This document shows, one piece after another, positions 1 to 12,978 of a stretch of DNA of 64,000 bases. The position numbers and the translations under genes are program-made. The notes below the pieces were generated by a model. The model searched no databases and was not told the origin of the DNA. It worked only from the letters and a program-made list of their open reading frames with translations. The DNA is from Anisus vortex (taxonomy: Eukaryota; Mollusca; Gastropoda; Planorbidae): positions 15,644,326 to 15,708,325 of the forward strand of contig OX421507.1 of the NCBI GenBank assembly GCA_949126835.1, read 5' to 3'. How positions within the stretch are numbered: the stretch's first letter is position 1; each line of letters opens with the position of its first letter.

Positions 1-3000
1 GCCATCGGTGTTGCCCTTTTGATAACCAGCTGTGTACTGATGGCCCGTCTGCAGCCGTCCACTCACCCGCCCCAGCTGTTTCGACCAGACACTAACATTC
101 AGCAGCTGCTGGACCTGAAAGCCAACTTCAGCTTCATTGATGCCTTGCAGTGTGACCGTTGCTCAGGCCTTTATAATGTGAGTAGAAATGTTGGACTTAC
201 AAATAAGTTAATTAAAAACATGTATAGAAAATTGATCACAATAACCACACATAAAAAGTAATTATCTCCTTTTAGACCATGTCGGTCCATAGATCTAGTG
301 GAACAGCATATTTATCACTTACTGTGGTATAGCTTGTAAAGGGGGGTTGTGTGGCCAGCACAATGCTCAGCGGACTTTACTTTCTATAATCAATGGCAGG
401 TATCCATCAGTTCTAAAGAAACTCAAGGAAAGCCCTAACCTGGGAATTATTCTGACATTTTTACCTGGCTTCTAACCCAAGACCATCAGAATGGAAATTC
501 AACATGTTCTTACTAGGTCCCACTCCTGATAGAACATGATGGAAAGAAATACCATTCTATAAAGAAATCGTACCTTCTTAAAGATACCCTGTCAATGTTA
601 AAATTTTGAAAACTTTATAAGTTATTTATATTTATAGTTAATTAACACAAATACAATCTTAATGCAAAAAATACTATGCTTTAATACATTGTCTTTAAGT
701 TAATATCATTCTTAGAAATCACTTTGAGTTTTTCATTTTTTCATTTTTATCGAACTATTAACATTTTTGGTGGAAAGTTTACTGTGTATACTTATAGCCA
801 CATATATGCCTTGCATGCTTTCAGTTGAATCAGAGTGCTGGAAGCATCAACACTAACCGGCCCAACATCATATTTCAAACAACGCCAGCGCAGACGCAGG
901 CCACCAACACGAGACCTGAGGGTGAGTCTAGCCAGGAAACTGTACGCAGGCTGAGCTCGACTCTGTCCTCATACAGTCAGCAGAGTGACTCGGTATTGAT
1001 TAAGATGGTTACCCTAACGTTACTCAAGCTGATCAATGCTTTTTCAGCCCCAGAGGACACTCCCAGAGCATCATCACCCTTTCCTCAGTACACCACCCGA
1101 CCTGCCCCGACGACTGGTTGGATGATTACGACAAGGCCTCGGCCTGAAATGACCACTAGGCCAAGGCCGCTGCCTAGAACAACGGAGAGAGAAATAGAAG
1201 ATAAACCAATAAGAACGACTCCTCGACGCATTACTGGTAAATTTAAATGTCACAATTTGTTTTGAAATCGTTTTGTAAATATATTTCATTAGGTTTTGTT
1301 ATAAATTCTTGTATCCTTACATGAACTATTAAAGCTGGTTATAAACTTAGGTTTAATTTGCTAATACCCAATGTCAGTTCTTTTTCAAATCCATGAGCTA
1401 TGCCACTAAACAAAGTAACAAATTATATAAACAAGAGGTTTTCTTATCTTGTCTATATTACAGAGCTCCTTCTATAAAGAAGATTTTTGCATTTTTATCA
1501 GAGTCCTTATTGATGTTGAGTTACTGGTTTTCCTCGTGTGTTCAGACAACCCGAGTACTTACGTGCATTTGTTCTTGCATAAGGGATAATAAAAGTGTTT
1601 TTTATCCGTCTGCTTATCTGAGCATTGCAACAGGTTATTATTGGGTTGTATTTCTAAATTAGAATTCAATGTCTTGCTCTGTGCCCTTCTGTCCTCTAGT
1701 GTTTCTAGGTTTAGTTATTTAACTATTGATACTCTTGTCAGTTTTTAAACAGAACCATTAGATAGTTAATTAGTCTTTCCCACAACTAGTCAATTTCAGC
1801 AGTAAATCTCATTAAAGAAAATTCATGACCATACTAGCTCAATTAAGTTGAATTAGTCAAGCAAAGTCTAGTATTGGATTAGTTACTGTGCAGCTGTAAA
1901 GCTAGAAAGCTATTGAGAGTGCATTGTCCTGCGGTTAGTTCACGGGACTGTCATCCGACACGGCGGGGGTTCTTTCCCTGCCGCCGACCGATCCCTGCCG
2001 CAGGAGTTTTGGCCTAGTGGACGTAATAAACTTCTATCTAGATGGAATGTCTGTAAATTTATAAGTATAACATAGAGAGATAAAAAATATTCACATGTCC
2101 AGTTCTTAGGCTGTTAGAGCAATGCTGTGTTATTAATATGCAGACAATAAAGAAATTGATTGACCTTTTTTCTTCAATCTCTACAGATGGCGGCACTCAG
2201 AAGGTTCTGCCAGTGAAAGAAAATTTTAACCCCTGCACTCAGCAGTCGTGTAATAATTTGAAAGACAGACCGCTCCTGGAGTCTGGGGCCTCTGTCTATG
2301 TTGTGTTCGGAGTCAGTGGCGTGGATAGGTCCAAAGAGGATGTGGGTCATGTGCTGGACCAATACAAGGTCAGGGTCATTTACTGATCAGGATTCACATT
2401 TCCTGTTTTGATGTCTTGTTATATTTGTCCCCCTATCACAGGCACTCCAAGGGACAGCACATTATATAGTTATAATGGAGGGCTACGATCTTTTTCCCAG
2501 GTCTGAAGGGTGTCCCTGTTTTTACCCAGATCTGATGGGTAGTTGGGGACTTTAGTTGGGGAAAAGAAAAGGGCAGCTGAACATTGTGCTATCCAGGCTA
2601 TCCCCTAGTATGCAGTGGCCACGGAAACTGGTGAATGCTGTTTCACTGGCCCTATAGAATGAGTTGTTTTACGGAGGCACTTTACCTAATTTTTTATACT
2701 ATGTGCTTGGACTAACAACTTGTGTGTTCAATGCTGGAACTAGCAACTTGTGTGTTCAATGCTGGAACTAACAACTTGTGTGTTCACTGCTGGAACTTAC
2801 AACTTGTGTGTTCAATGCTGGAACTAACAACTTGTGTGTTCAATGCTAGAACTAACAACTTGTGTGTTCAATGCTGGAACTAAAAACTTGTGGGTTCAAT
2901 GCTGGAACTAACAACTTGTGTGTTCAATACTGGAACTAACAACTTGTGTGTTCAATGCTGGAACTAATGAATTGTGGGTTCAGTGCTGGAACTAACAACT

Positions 3001-6000
3001 TGTGTGTTCAATGCTGGAACTAACAATGTGTGTTCAATGCCGGAACTAACAACTTGTGTGTTCAATGCTGGAACTAACAACTTGTGTGTTCAATCACCTC
3101 ACAGAGCACAGCCACTTTCAACCCAGAGTTCTCTAAAGCCTTTGACTTCAGTCGTGTGAACTCCAACGTAACAGTCTACCTGAGGGAACTGTGCATGGTG
3201 TGTCAATACCTGTCGAACTACAGCGACCTTGTGAAACCAGGCAGTGCTCAGTGCTTTCCCAGGTTGAGTAGTTTGAGTAAGCTGTGTTCATTTAATATTT
3301 TTCTAGTTTCCTTAGAAAATGTAAGTTTCATTCGCAAAATTAGTTGATTGGAACAGTTTGTTTGTTATGTCATAAAGGATTATTTTTAAACAATGATTAT
3401 TATTGATAGTTTTTGAATAAATTTGTTGATGTAATTTTTAATGCAAAATTTGATTATTGGTCCTATTGATGATTGTTCCTTTCAAATATTATTGATTTAA
3501 GGTTTAATATGAAAGTAGATGTATAAGTATAAACTGTTTTAAAAGGTTTTTAATTTATGGTTTTTACTTTTAATGTATGAAAGTATTATCTCATTAAGTA
3601 TTTTTTGGGTTGTTTGGATGTCACATTTATGTTATTAAATTATTATTGCCATTAATTATAAAACAAATTCATTCTGAAGTTCATTTCTGAAATTTTTAAT
3701 TTTTAACGGCCTTTGATTTAAATAATGGAGGTAGTTGAATTTCGGTATCTTTTAGCAGTGAGCTGATTTATGTAAAAAATTAATCTTATTTTGATTTTTT
3801 TTGTCAGTGGTCACTCCCGCGTTCCATAGCATAAGCTCGACTTTGAAAGAGATCCCAGAATGCAGAAGTCTTCCTCCCAGCGCCTCTACGGTTCACAGCC
3901 AGGCAATGGCCCACGCAGAAGGTGGCATAAACATAAACACTGGTCAGCTGCTTTGGCTGGCCTTTGCCTTCGAGTCTGTAAGTGCAGCTTTTATTCTAAC
4001 CAACTCAATTAAAACAATAATATGTTTCCATCTGTTTTGCATTAGCCTTCAGAATATTTTGCTCTTCACTCACAAAAAGAGAAACATGCAGTAAACAAGC
4101 ATGTGAAGTAAATTCAACAGAACTATAAATGATTTTAAAATAAGGGGAAATAACTTAGCTATCTATATAAAGTGTCCAGTGGGGGAAATATGTCAGTTAG
4201 CTGCCTTTAATAAGCCTTCAATACGGATACACAAATGCATTCCATAAAGTGTAATGGAAAAAAAAAACAGTTAAAAAAACTGTTATGTGTGGGCTCAGGG
4301 TGGGAGGAGGGGGATTGGTGGCTTCAAATTTGATAGAATGTGTTGTTGAATGAAACCTGCCTATGTGCCAAGTTTCAGCTCAGTAGCATGAGGGAAAGGG
4401 GGTCAATTAGCTTTCCAAAGATTTGGTCTGCTCCAAGTTTTGCAAAGCTAATGTAAAGGAACTAAAGATAAAATTATAGAACAATTTTTTTTTTCCAGTT
4501 TCTGTCTGATTTCTGATTTGATTTGTTGCAGACTCAAGTTTGGTGCTATTATTCAAACAAATTCTACTATATTCTCAGACAACTTCTGAAGGCCAAGCTT
4601 ACTTTGAGGCCTACAAGCAGTATCTGAAGTGGGAAGAGCTGATGCTGCACATCAAGAGTAAAATCTTATCGCCCAATTCACCTCTACAATCCATGTTTCA
4701 GACATCTAAATTCTGGACCAAGGTGAAACACTTTTCTAGATTTTTCATTTATATATATTTTTTTTCTCAATTAGAAGAACAAAACTTGATTGGACAGAAA
4801 TAGACTTTTTTTTATTAAGCGCCTTTTGAGCCATAAAAAAATTGAATTAACAATTTTCTAACAAGCGGGCTCCTTTTCTTTATGAACATTCTTTTTAATT
4901 TAGTGATCTGTGTGAATACCTGAATTAAAATTGGTTCACTTGCTGATGGTTATCACTCACCACCTCCAGCTTTAAGCCCCATGGGTACAATTTGTAGCGA
5001 CCACTCTCACACCACCAGCTATGGCTTTAATATTGGTCGATATTATTACATTATCTTTCCTGTACACTGTCGACGCACAACATTATTGCTCAATGTGTGA
5101 CACTTTGTTGTGTCCGTTTGACTTGCAGGTTCTAATGGAAGTAGTTGCTGTCAACAGTGCCATCTATGGTCTTGTCTTGTCCATGATCATTTGTATCATC
5201 TCAGTGGCCATTTTCACTGGACACCTGCTGCTTCTGCTTATCATAGTCATAGCCATTGTAGGTGAGTATCCTTTAGTCTTTCTATTTTAGACAATTATTA
5301 TATAATCATCAGTCTTTGTCTTCAAAGGCCAGTATTTTTGAGTCATTGCCATTATAGGTATAAAATTTATCTCTGCTATCTTGACAATTATCATTTAGTT
5401 GCTTTATTCTATAAAAAAAAATAGCATATGATCATATAACCTTTGCCATTTGAAATAAGTGTTATATAGTCATAAAAGTAAAGTACCCGTCGGACCGAAA
5501 GATCCATAGGTCCAATGAAGCAGCGTTCACGAGTTTCTGTGGCAAAGGCTTACTAGGTGATTGTGTGGCCAGCACTATGCACAGCCGCCTTTACTTTACC
5601 CCAACTAAGGTCAGGTACCCATCAGAGCTGGGTAGTCTCAGGGGCACCCTCAAGTCCTGGAAAAAATCCTAGCCTGCACCAGGATTTAAACCCAGGACCT
5701 TCGGATTGCCAGTCGAATGCGCTGCCGCTCGGCTACTGTGCCCCATAAAGACTTAAGTAGGCCTTCACAAAAATCTGTAAAATATTTATGTCTTTTTAAA
5801 CTAAAAAAGGATTCAATTCTTTTTTTTAAAAATCTACACTCCATCTCCATATAGTTATAGATATTCTAAAATTGCGGTCCATTAAAAAAAACAACATTTA
5901 GCTCATTCCTACCATCAATAGAATATATATATATATATATTCAAAACTAATAACAGAATGCCCAATCCTTAGATGTGCAGTCATTAAAAGTGCTCAGCAT

Positions 6001-9000
6001 CCACCATTTTATTTTGGTTAAAGGCAGCAGTCACTAGAGACACTACTATAGTACTATAGTAAAATGAGCAGATCTTTAAAGATTATTTACTAACTTTAAT
6101 CAACATGTTTAGACTGCTAAATTTGCTAAACAAAAGTTTGAAAAAAAGTATAAATGTATAGAGATTTCATTCTGGTGTAAAGTAAGTATCCCTTTCAGAC
6201 CATTTAATCTCTGGCTACAGAATACAGGGGAATGTGTGGCCAGTACAATGCCCACCAGCTGTCTTACTTATTTCAAACTACTGTCAGGTATTCTATTGAG
6301 ATGGGTTGACTCATGGACATCCTCAAGAACCAGGAACAAATTCTAGACTTAGCCAGGATCAAACCTGGGTTTTTGGATATGTCAGCATAGCACGCTGTGA
6401 CAGGGTAGTTGTAGATTTACCCGTTATCACAAGGTGAGGTGGAATTGTGTCTTACACCCCTTGGCTTGTTGTCTTGATGGGTATGATGCCACAGCTATTC
6501 TTTAGTTCTTGCAAATTTGTATTTTTCTTCGCCGTAACAAAGCAACACAGCAATACAAACACTATTAGTGTAAGTGACTCACAAAGATTCAGGTTTTGGT
6601 ATATCAATCCATATATATATATGCGATTATGATCAGTTTATTAATAAGGTAAATGTCGATATACTTGGAATTAGGATTATCAAAATCCACATAAAATCAT
6701 TCAATGTACATACAAGATGAGAAGATCTATTCTAGACTAGAGTTTAACGTGTGTACAGCACGGAGCTAAGAATTCAACTAACTATAGTCTTTCCACTTTC
6801 CACCCACGCTGGTCCCAGAATTTCCTTTAACCAGATTGGGTGTTTAAAATCACGTGAGAGCAACGTACATTCATTGGATGCTGTAGATATCTTTAGAATA
6901 CTTAGTTAGAGGGGTAGTGGGGGAAAACTAAATAACTTACATCAATTCAAGAAGGGTAAGGGTGCCACGTAAGGAGGAGGTGGGTGGGGAGTACCCAGTT
7001 GTCTTTACATTACCATAAAAGGAGTGGGTGTAGCATGCAATGGAAATACCGGGGAAGGATCAATTATCTTAGGGCTAACACTCCTTCTCAGAAAGGAGGA
7101 TTTGGGTTACATGTCATTGGGCACAAAGACACTATTGTTGTAAATACAGAGACAATTAACTTGAAAATACAAGGTGGGGTCGGATATCGTTAAATGCTAA
7201 TCTAAGCAACAACAAAAAGGCGAGTAGATGTGACCGTGTATGTGGGTGAAAGAGAAAGACACACACGGGGTGGTCTACAATGATTACAAATGATACATAA
7301 CATCCTAAAAAGATACCTTGGCAAAATAACATACTTTCACACGTTTCAATCAAACTGTGACACGAGGTCAAATGTCAAATTACATTCAGCCAGAATCCTG
7401 ACATATATTTATCTAGGACAACCAAACGATGTACTAGGGCTATTAAATGCTAGTCAACCTAACAAAGCAGCTTAGCTATGAAATGCTACAGCGTTACACA
7501 CGCTACACTATTCGGCATAGTCAAAACAATATGGTTGACTAGTACTTTGGGGAAAAAAAGAAGAAGAATTGTGCTTTCTCAGAACTATGTGATATATTTC
7601 TCTAATGTGCTAGAACGAGCACCAAATTGAGACTTGCACTAAACTCAGACTAAGAGTGGCTTTTTGGGGGGCCCAGCAGCTCGTCGGATCCGCTGCGGCT
7701 ATAACTATACACATCATTAATGTTTTTTTTTAAATTAACTAATGTAGTGAAATAAATATATATTCTTACATGTAATTTATATCTATTTAATGTCTTAAAA
7801 ATTATTTTTTTTAAATGTGATGTTTCAGTAATGATCTGCTGTGTTGTTGGTATATTTTATCTGGCTGGTTGGGAGATGGGGGCTGTGGAGGCCGTTTCCC
7901 TCTCTATACTGGTCGGCTCCTCGGTCGACTACTGCGTCCATATCGTGGAGGGATACATACTGGCTGGACACAAGATATCACTCAGTGCAGACAAGGTGAG
8001 TCAATAAACCTTGATGGGATAAACTTTCTATTTTATGACAATTGTTTTTCTCTCTTTGTTCCAACATCCTGCTCCAAGGATTTGTTAGGGTTCTTTACAT
8101 CTTTTATTTCTTGAAAGCTGGCCTTATATTCGCTTTGTCTCTTTCCTAGTGGTTTTAACTTGATTTAGAATTTCAACTTCGCTGCATTCAGACCACATAG
8201 TCAAGTGTCAATCAGTCACCAAGAAGATGAATAGCACAAACAGCAAATTGAACTATAATCTTAATAGCAATAGTGATAATATTATTTACAGCAACAAATG
8301 TAATGAAGAAAAACCAACTGGTGACTCCAAGAGTTTAGAAAGTACTAACTTAAACAATGTTGGTAATAGTTGTTGAACCATTCATCCAATCTCTCCGATG
8401 AGATCAATGGGGAGTGGGTTACCTGACTCAATGGTTAAAGGACATGCTGCACTGTCCCCTCTTCATCCACCACAATAGTGGCACCTTGAAATTAAATCTG
8501 AACCTGGCTAAAAAATGTATGGATCCTTGGCCAGTTCTGATCAATTAGATGGCCGTTGCAATTGCCTGTAATCAGTGTAGGTGCCAGGATGTTTGCACTT
8601 TTTTAGATTTTGGCCTTAGTGGTAACAATAACTGATGCCTTGAGGGTCACATAACTAGAGTTAAACTCACAAGTATGTTCTTTTAATGAAGTAGTGTCTT
8701 GATAAGCTCTAAGTAATTTGACTCTGGCTAGAATTGTTTTAAATGTTTTGTAAGTGTGAAAAATAGAATAACTTTTAAAGTTAGTTTGCCTTAGCTATTT
8801 TATATAAGATAGATGTGCTGAGCGTGATGTTGTCTCATTTCAGCCTGCTGCGAGCATCCGCAGGGAGCGTACGTCCCACGCTGTGCGCCACATCGGAGTG
8901 GCCATTGTCTGCTCCGCTCTGACGACCATCATTGCCGCGGTGCCGCTCACTCAGACATTCATTCAGCCCTTCGCAAAGTTTGGATCAATCCTGCTCATCA

Positions 9001-9212
9001 ACACCACCGTCTCCCTGGTCATGACCTTGACCCTGGCAGTCGCCCTGCTGGCCACCATAGCTCCTGCCCGTTACAAGGCCACGTGGAAGTCCTACGCTAA
9101 ATCCACAGCGCTGGTCATTGTTCTGACGGGGGCCTTCTTCCTTGCCTTGTATATAGCCACAGTAGCTGGTGTGACCATCCCAGGGCCTTCTGGCTCACCA
9201 TTGTTTTCTTGA
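1..9212 (+). CDS. DISP3: Protein dispatched homolog 3-like, C-terminal half (5' partial, 10 exons)
   Basis: Polytopic RND-superfamily membrane protein; vertebrate DISP3/PTCHD2 is a sterol-sensing relative of Dispatched and Patched. Exons inferred from GT/AG sites and phase: 1-177, 825-921, 1048-1236, 2187-2368, 3105-3276, 3808-3977, 4579-4722, 5129-5261, 7829-7995, 8844-9212 (TGA). The total is 1,800 nt, exactly 600 codons. Visible family marks are FRPDTN...LLDLK after a first membrane helix, FNPC...GASVYVVFG, VKPG.AQC, AFESTT, GWEMGAVEAVSLSILVG, then GSSVD (GxxxD, residues 451-455, the RND proton/cation-relay position) and AVRHIGVAIV.SALTT. About seven membrane helices remain. A Thr/Arg/Pro-rich stretch with repeated TTRP (about residues 106-132) lies in the extracellular loop. 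The exon 5/6 junction is uncertain: donor 3262 with acceptor 3830 also keeps frame. The N-terminal half, including the first helices, is outside the window. Confidence 0.9.
270..500 (-). mobile_element. tRNA-derived SINE (family A), degraded copy
   Basis: Minus-orientation copy of the SINE seen best at 17595-17880. Recognisable blocks are GACCATGTCGGTCCATAGAT, TGTGTGGCCAGCACAATG, GACTTTACTTT and GGCAGGTATCCATCAG. It sits in the first intron of the DISP3-like gene. The tRNA-like head is poorly preserved. Confidence 0.6.
1455..1600 (-). mobile_element. Truncated non-LTR retrotransposon 3' end (LINE family 1)
   Basis: The reverse complement matches the LINE ends at 19310-19540 and 21960-22130. 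It has the block CTTATGCAAGAACAAATGC, then GGAAAACCAGTAACTCAAC, then the tail block CTTTATAGAAGGAGCTCTGT. About 40 bases of coding end between these blocks are deleted. It lies in a DISP3-like intron. Confidence 0.65.
1915..2015 (+). mobile_element. tRNA-derived SINE (family B) fragment
   Basis: The tRNA-like head has TGCGGTTAGTTCACGGGACT (A-box region) and GGGGGTTCTTTCCC (B-box region), followed by CTGCCGCCGACCGATCCCTG. The same body block occurs inverted at 40970-41092. I take it for a SINE rather than a functional tRNA, because no closed acceptor stem is visible. Confidence 0.55.
2450..2680 (+). mobile_element. tRNA-derived SINE (family A), body
   Basis: Shares CCCAGATCTGATGGGTA, the GACTTTAGTTGGG tract, GTGGCCACGGAAACTGGTGA and the block TTCACTGGCCC with the copies at 11140 and 17595. 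The tRNA head is missing or eroded. It lies just upstream of the 28-bp minisatellite. Confidence 0.6.
2709..3094 (+). repeat. 28-bp minisatellite in a DISP3-like intron
   Basis: About 14 tandem copies of a 28-bp unit built on GGAACTAACAACTTGTGTG plus TTCAATGCT. A few copies are shortened (27 and 25 bp) or carry single substitutions. The last copy runs to within 10 bases of the splice acceptor of the exon at 3105, and its TTCAAT forms part of the pre-acceptor tract. Confidence 0.95.
5478..5746 (-). mobile_element. tRNA-derived SINE (family A), nearly full copy
   Basis: Read on the minus strand: a head with GAGCGGCAGCGCATTCGAC, B-box-like GGGTTTAAATCC, then AGGATTTTTTCC, the GGGTACCTGACC block and GTGGCCACAGAAACTCGTGA, ending in the GGTCCGAC block. 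It lies in the intron between exons 8 and 9 of the DISP3-like gene. Confidence 0.75.
6180..6380 (-). mobile_element. tRNA-derived SINE (family A), diverged copy
   Basis: Blocks AATGTGTGGCCAGTACAATG, GTCAGGTATTCTATTGAGAT and CCAGGATCAAACCTGGG match family A in minus orientation. Sequence drift is greater than in the 5478 copy. It is in the same DISP3-like intron. Confidence 0.55.
6381..7828. other. Intronic sequence without a recognised element
   Basis: Rest of the 2.6-kb intron before the TM9/TM10 exon. Open frames of about 60-80 codons here lack family motifs, signal peptides or splice support and look like chance. No tandem repeat or SINE/LINE block was recognised between 6400 and 7700. 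Confidence 0.5.
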
Positions 9213-12200
9213 AGTGTGGGAAGGGAAGGGGAAATAACTCTAATGTGATAAACACACTTTTTCTTTTTTTTGTAAAACACATCTTTTGTGTCCTGGGTAG
9301 AAATGAAAAGTATTATATCAGAGAGAAATGACACTTGCCCCTATCAAATCACAGTTTTAACTGTTGTTTGCTTTCGGTTACTTAGCTATCTAACATTTTA
9401 TTGGTTTTAGAGTAAAGTCTAATTGTACCTTTGTTTATTTCAAAAATGAATTTACCTTTAATCTTTTGTTCTTTTTTTTCCCTATAATTGGATTTTTTTT
9501 TCTTCTGACCCCTGTCACATTGGGCTAAATATAACTTTATTGTTATTCACTTAGAATGCTGGGATGCGATGTCAAAAAATTATTCGTTAGAAAGAAATGT
9601 AAGAAAACAAACATACTTGGCAAACTTAATGAGGAAAGTCTAACATTCACTGGCATTCTTCTTTTCAATGGTTACAAAAATGTCTTAATATGAATACAAT
9701 TGGACATATAAGGAAGAACTACAACATAATACAAGAAAAAGAAGACAAAAGATTTAGAAAATTTCTGTAAAAAAAAAAAAAACTTTCACTAAATGGCATA
9801 ATAACAGTTAAAATTTTTTTTAATCACTGTCAAACGAATTATCAATTTTCAGTTTGAAATTTTCAGGAAAGGGCTGCCATAAACTTAGTTTTGTGCCAAC
9901 GAGCTGAATGACTTTCACTGTTATTTTACCTGAAAGTATTTATTAAAAACTAAATTAGCATTGGAGGCTTTAGCCTTGAATCTCTCCCACCGCTATTTTT
10001 ATCAATAAAAAAAAAAGTTGGTAACTTTTTGTTTTTCTTGGAAACTTGCAGTTGCATTCAATGCAGATAACTTTGTTGAATTCATTTTGACATTGTTGTT
10101 TTTTATCTCCCCGAAAGTTAACGCCAGGAAATGTTTACATCAACTGTTGTAGCCCTATATCCACACTCTTAATTTTATTTTGTTTATACATTCCAGTGTA
10201 CAAAGAACAACAATTTATATGAAAACAAACATGTATTTTTCTGTGTGTTTTATTTTGTATATATTTTACTGTACAGCTTGTTTAAGTGTGATACCTTTTT
10301 TTATTATTATTATTAATGTAATAAAAAGATAATATGAGTGTTTTACTAGATACTATTGCATGGGTCATTATTGCAATTGGGCATTTGATAAAACAAGTCA
10401 TTTTTATGACTAAAACACCACCCAAAAAAGTATTACAATTTTTGTTTAAATTATTTTTTGCACACAAACTGATATCATCGTATCAGTTTTAAACCAGAAT
10501 TCAATTTTTGGCTTACCCATGCATGTATCAAACACGCTAATAGTTTTTTTTTTGTATCCTTTTGGATAAAATTCAAACACGCATCACATGTTTCTGAGCG
10601 CTTTACTTTTATAAATTTTTATGATCTTACAACAAAAGAAAATGAAACTATGACAAAAAATATTGGTAATTCTATCAATGTCTTTCATATTTGACAAAAT
10701 TTTAATTGATGTAATAAATTGTTTCATGACAAAATATTGTGCTATTTTTTTTTTTTGCAATGTACTTTTTTTTCTTCTTTTTCTGGCTTTGAGACTTAAG
10801 GAACAAAATGTTTGTATTTCTGCAGGTAGTTTTGTTGGACAATAATTCAAATGTTTTTTTTTTCAAAAAATGAAATTCTATTGTTATTTTATTATGGGGG
10901 CAAAATTGTGTCCAAGGTTGGACATGACATTTGTTTTCTAGATTTTCTCAATGTTTGATAATAAGACAGGAGGAATGTCTTTTGTACAACTAAATTGAGG
11001 AGTAAAAAAAAATCTTTAATCTATAGAGAAAGTTGGCAGGTTGTATTTTTGTGTATTGTTCCAGCTGTGCCTATGTAATTTTGTGTGTTGAATAATTTAA
11101 GTTCATTAAGTCTCTACAGTTTGAATATTGTTATGATTTTTTTAAGGGGCACGGTGCCCAAGTGGCTTATCCAAGGTCCTAATGTTCAAATCCTGGTAGA
11201 GGCTTTGATTTTAGCCTCACATCTGCAAGGCATCACAGAATCTACCCAGTTTGGATGTGTACCTGACAATAGTTGGTGAAAGGTAAAGGTGGCTGGGCAT
11301 TTTGCGGGCCACACAATCGCCTGGTATTTTTGTGGCCACGGAAACTGGTGAACACTGCTTCACTGACCCTATTGATCAAATCGAGTCCTGACTGGATTTC
11401 TTTACTACTATGAATTTTAAATCTTTTTGAAAACTAAATGAACTGTTGCATAATGATTGTTTTTTATCAGAGCATAAATCATTAATACCAAAAAAAAGAG
11501 AATCTTCCTATGCATATATTAGTGATAAAAATAAATGCTTATTATATTAACATTTTAAATACTAATACATTTTGTTTTCTATAAATGGGTCCACTATTTT
11601 GGTTTGAGACTTTTTTGTGTGAACTTCAGTGTTTCCATGTTTTTCTAAAGTTCTCTTTATATTTGTGCTGCCAACTCTGAAATAAAAGATCTGATTGTAA
11701 AAAAAGAAAATATTTTTTAATTAACTTTTGAAAAATGCTTTTTTTTATGAAGGAATGTTTTCTGATATAAGAACTTGTAACAATTGATATAAAGATATCA
11801 CAAATAATCACATGACACATAAGTGTTTTATATAAAAGTTTGTGACTAGAATGAAAAGATAAATAAGATATAGAAAATTAATTAATTAGAATAGTATTTC
11901 ACTGGAAATATATACACATGATTGATGTGTTTATTCACTAAATGTTTGGTCTTAATTGCTTGCTGTAATTTGATTGAGTAAAATGAACTTTATTGTATAG
12001 TTGAACTTTGCTGGGTTGGTGAATTGTTTTGTTGTTGTTGGAAACTAATATTATTGTTTTATTTATTAGAAACAAGGAATACAAATCTGTAAGATCTGTG
12101 TAGATGTTGATACAAGTATAGACTTAGCTGTCTATGTTGAATTTGAAAGATTTTGTAAAAAGAGGAAAGGGGAAACATTATATCTAGAGTTAACTTTGAA

Positions 12201-12978
12201 AGTATAAAGTTCAGTTCTGTTTTTGTGGTCAACTTAGGTTTGTTAAAGGCACTTTTTTTTAAGGAGGGGGCCTAGAGCACAACCATTAATTTTATATAGA
12301 GATATATATAGATAAAAAACACAACATGGTTTAGTTTTTGTATGCTTATTATTTTTCTAAATTCCTGTTTAGTAAAAACAACAAAAAAAAACTTAGCTTT
12401 GTAATTGAATGTTTTATTGTTTTAAAAGGTTAACAAAATATTTGCCCAGGAGTCGTGGCTAAAAATATTTTTTAAAACCTAAATATTCAGAGGATATTTT
12501 GCGGAGCCAAAATTTTGGGCGACTCGTCAGGTGGTGCTGGTGGACAGAGAAATACCCACCAGGGTTTCCTAGGAGATAAACATACCTGGGATGGGAGTCA
12601 GACAGAAATTGGCGTAGGCATACACAGCTCTTGTGGTTAAAAATAACAAAAGGTGGGTTGGGCAAAGGTCTTCCCCACTTTATCATTTAAAAAAATTTAG
12701 GCTATTACAGAATCACCAATAAATCAATGAGGATTACATTGAATTCATTGATTGCTCTTTTTTTTTTACTTCGTATCGATCGCAAAACATTAAAATCAGA
12801 CTGGCGCGAACATGAATGCGTTTTGGGCAACTTGAATGTTAAATCTTTTTTAACCAAGTGTCTGTAGCGTAATAAATTAAAATGTAGGCTAACTGCTAAC
12901 ATAATAGACATACATAATAAATATACTTTCAATGTGGCGACTTTGTTTTCCTTAGACCTAGTCACATTCTATAAGATA
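9213..12978. other. Convergent intergenic / 3' UTR region
   Basis: Sequence between two genes that end tail to tail. AATAAA occurs on the plus strand at 10004-10009 and 10320-10325 (possible DISP3-like poly(A) signals). On the minus strand it occurs as TTTATT at 12413-12418 (possible signal for the carotenoid oxygenase). The region is AT- and poly(T)-rich with no convincing coding frame. A SINE occupies 11140-11395. Confidence 0.5.
11140..11395 (+). mobile_element. tRNA-derived SINE (family A)
   Basis: Head GGGGCACGGTGCCCAAGTGG with B-box-like GTTCAAATCCTGG, then GCCTCACATCTGCAAGGCAT, GTGGCCACGGAAACTGGTGA, CTTCACTGACCC and a GATCAAATCGAGTCCTGAC tail. It is the same family as 17595-17880, with drift in the head. 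Confidence 0.7.

Noticed and set aside
1048..1289. Minus-strand frame rich in Arg/Pro opposite the TTRP exon.
   Set aside because: Complement of the Thr/Arg/Pro-rich exon; no start context or motif.
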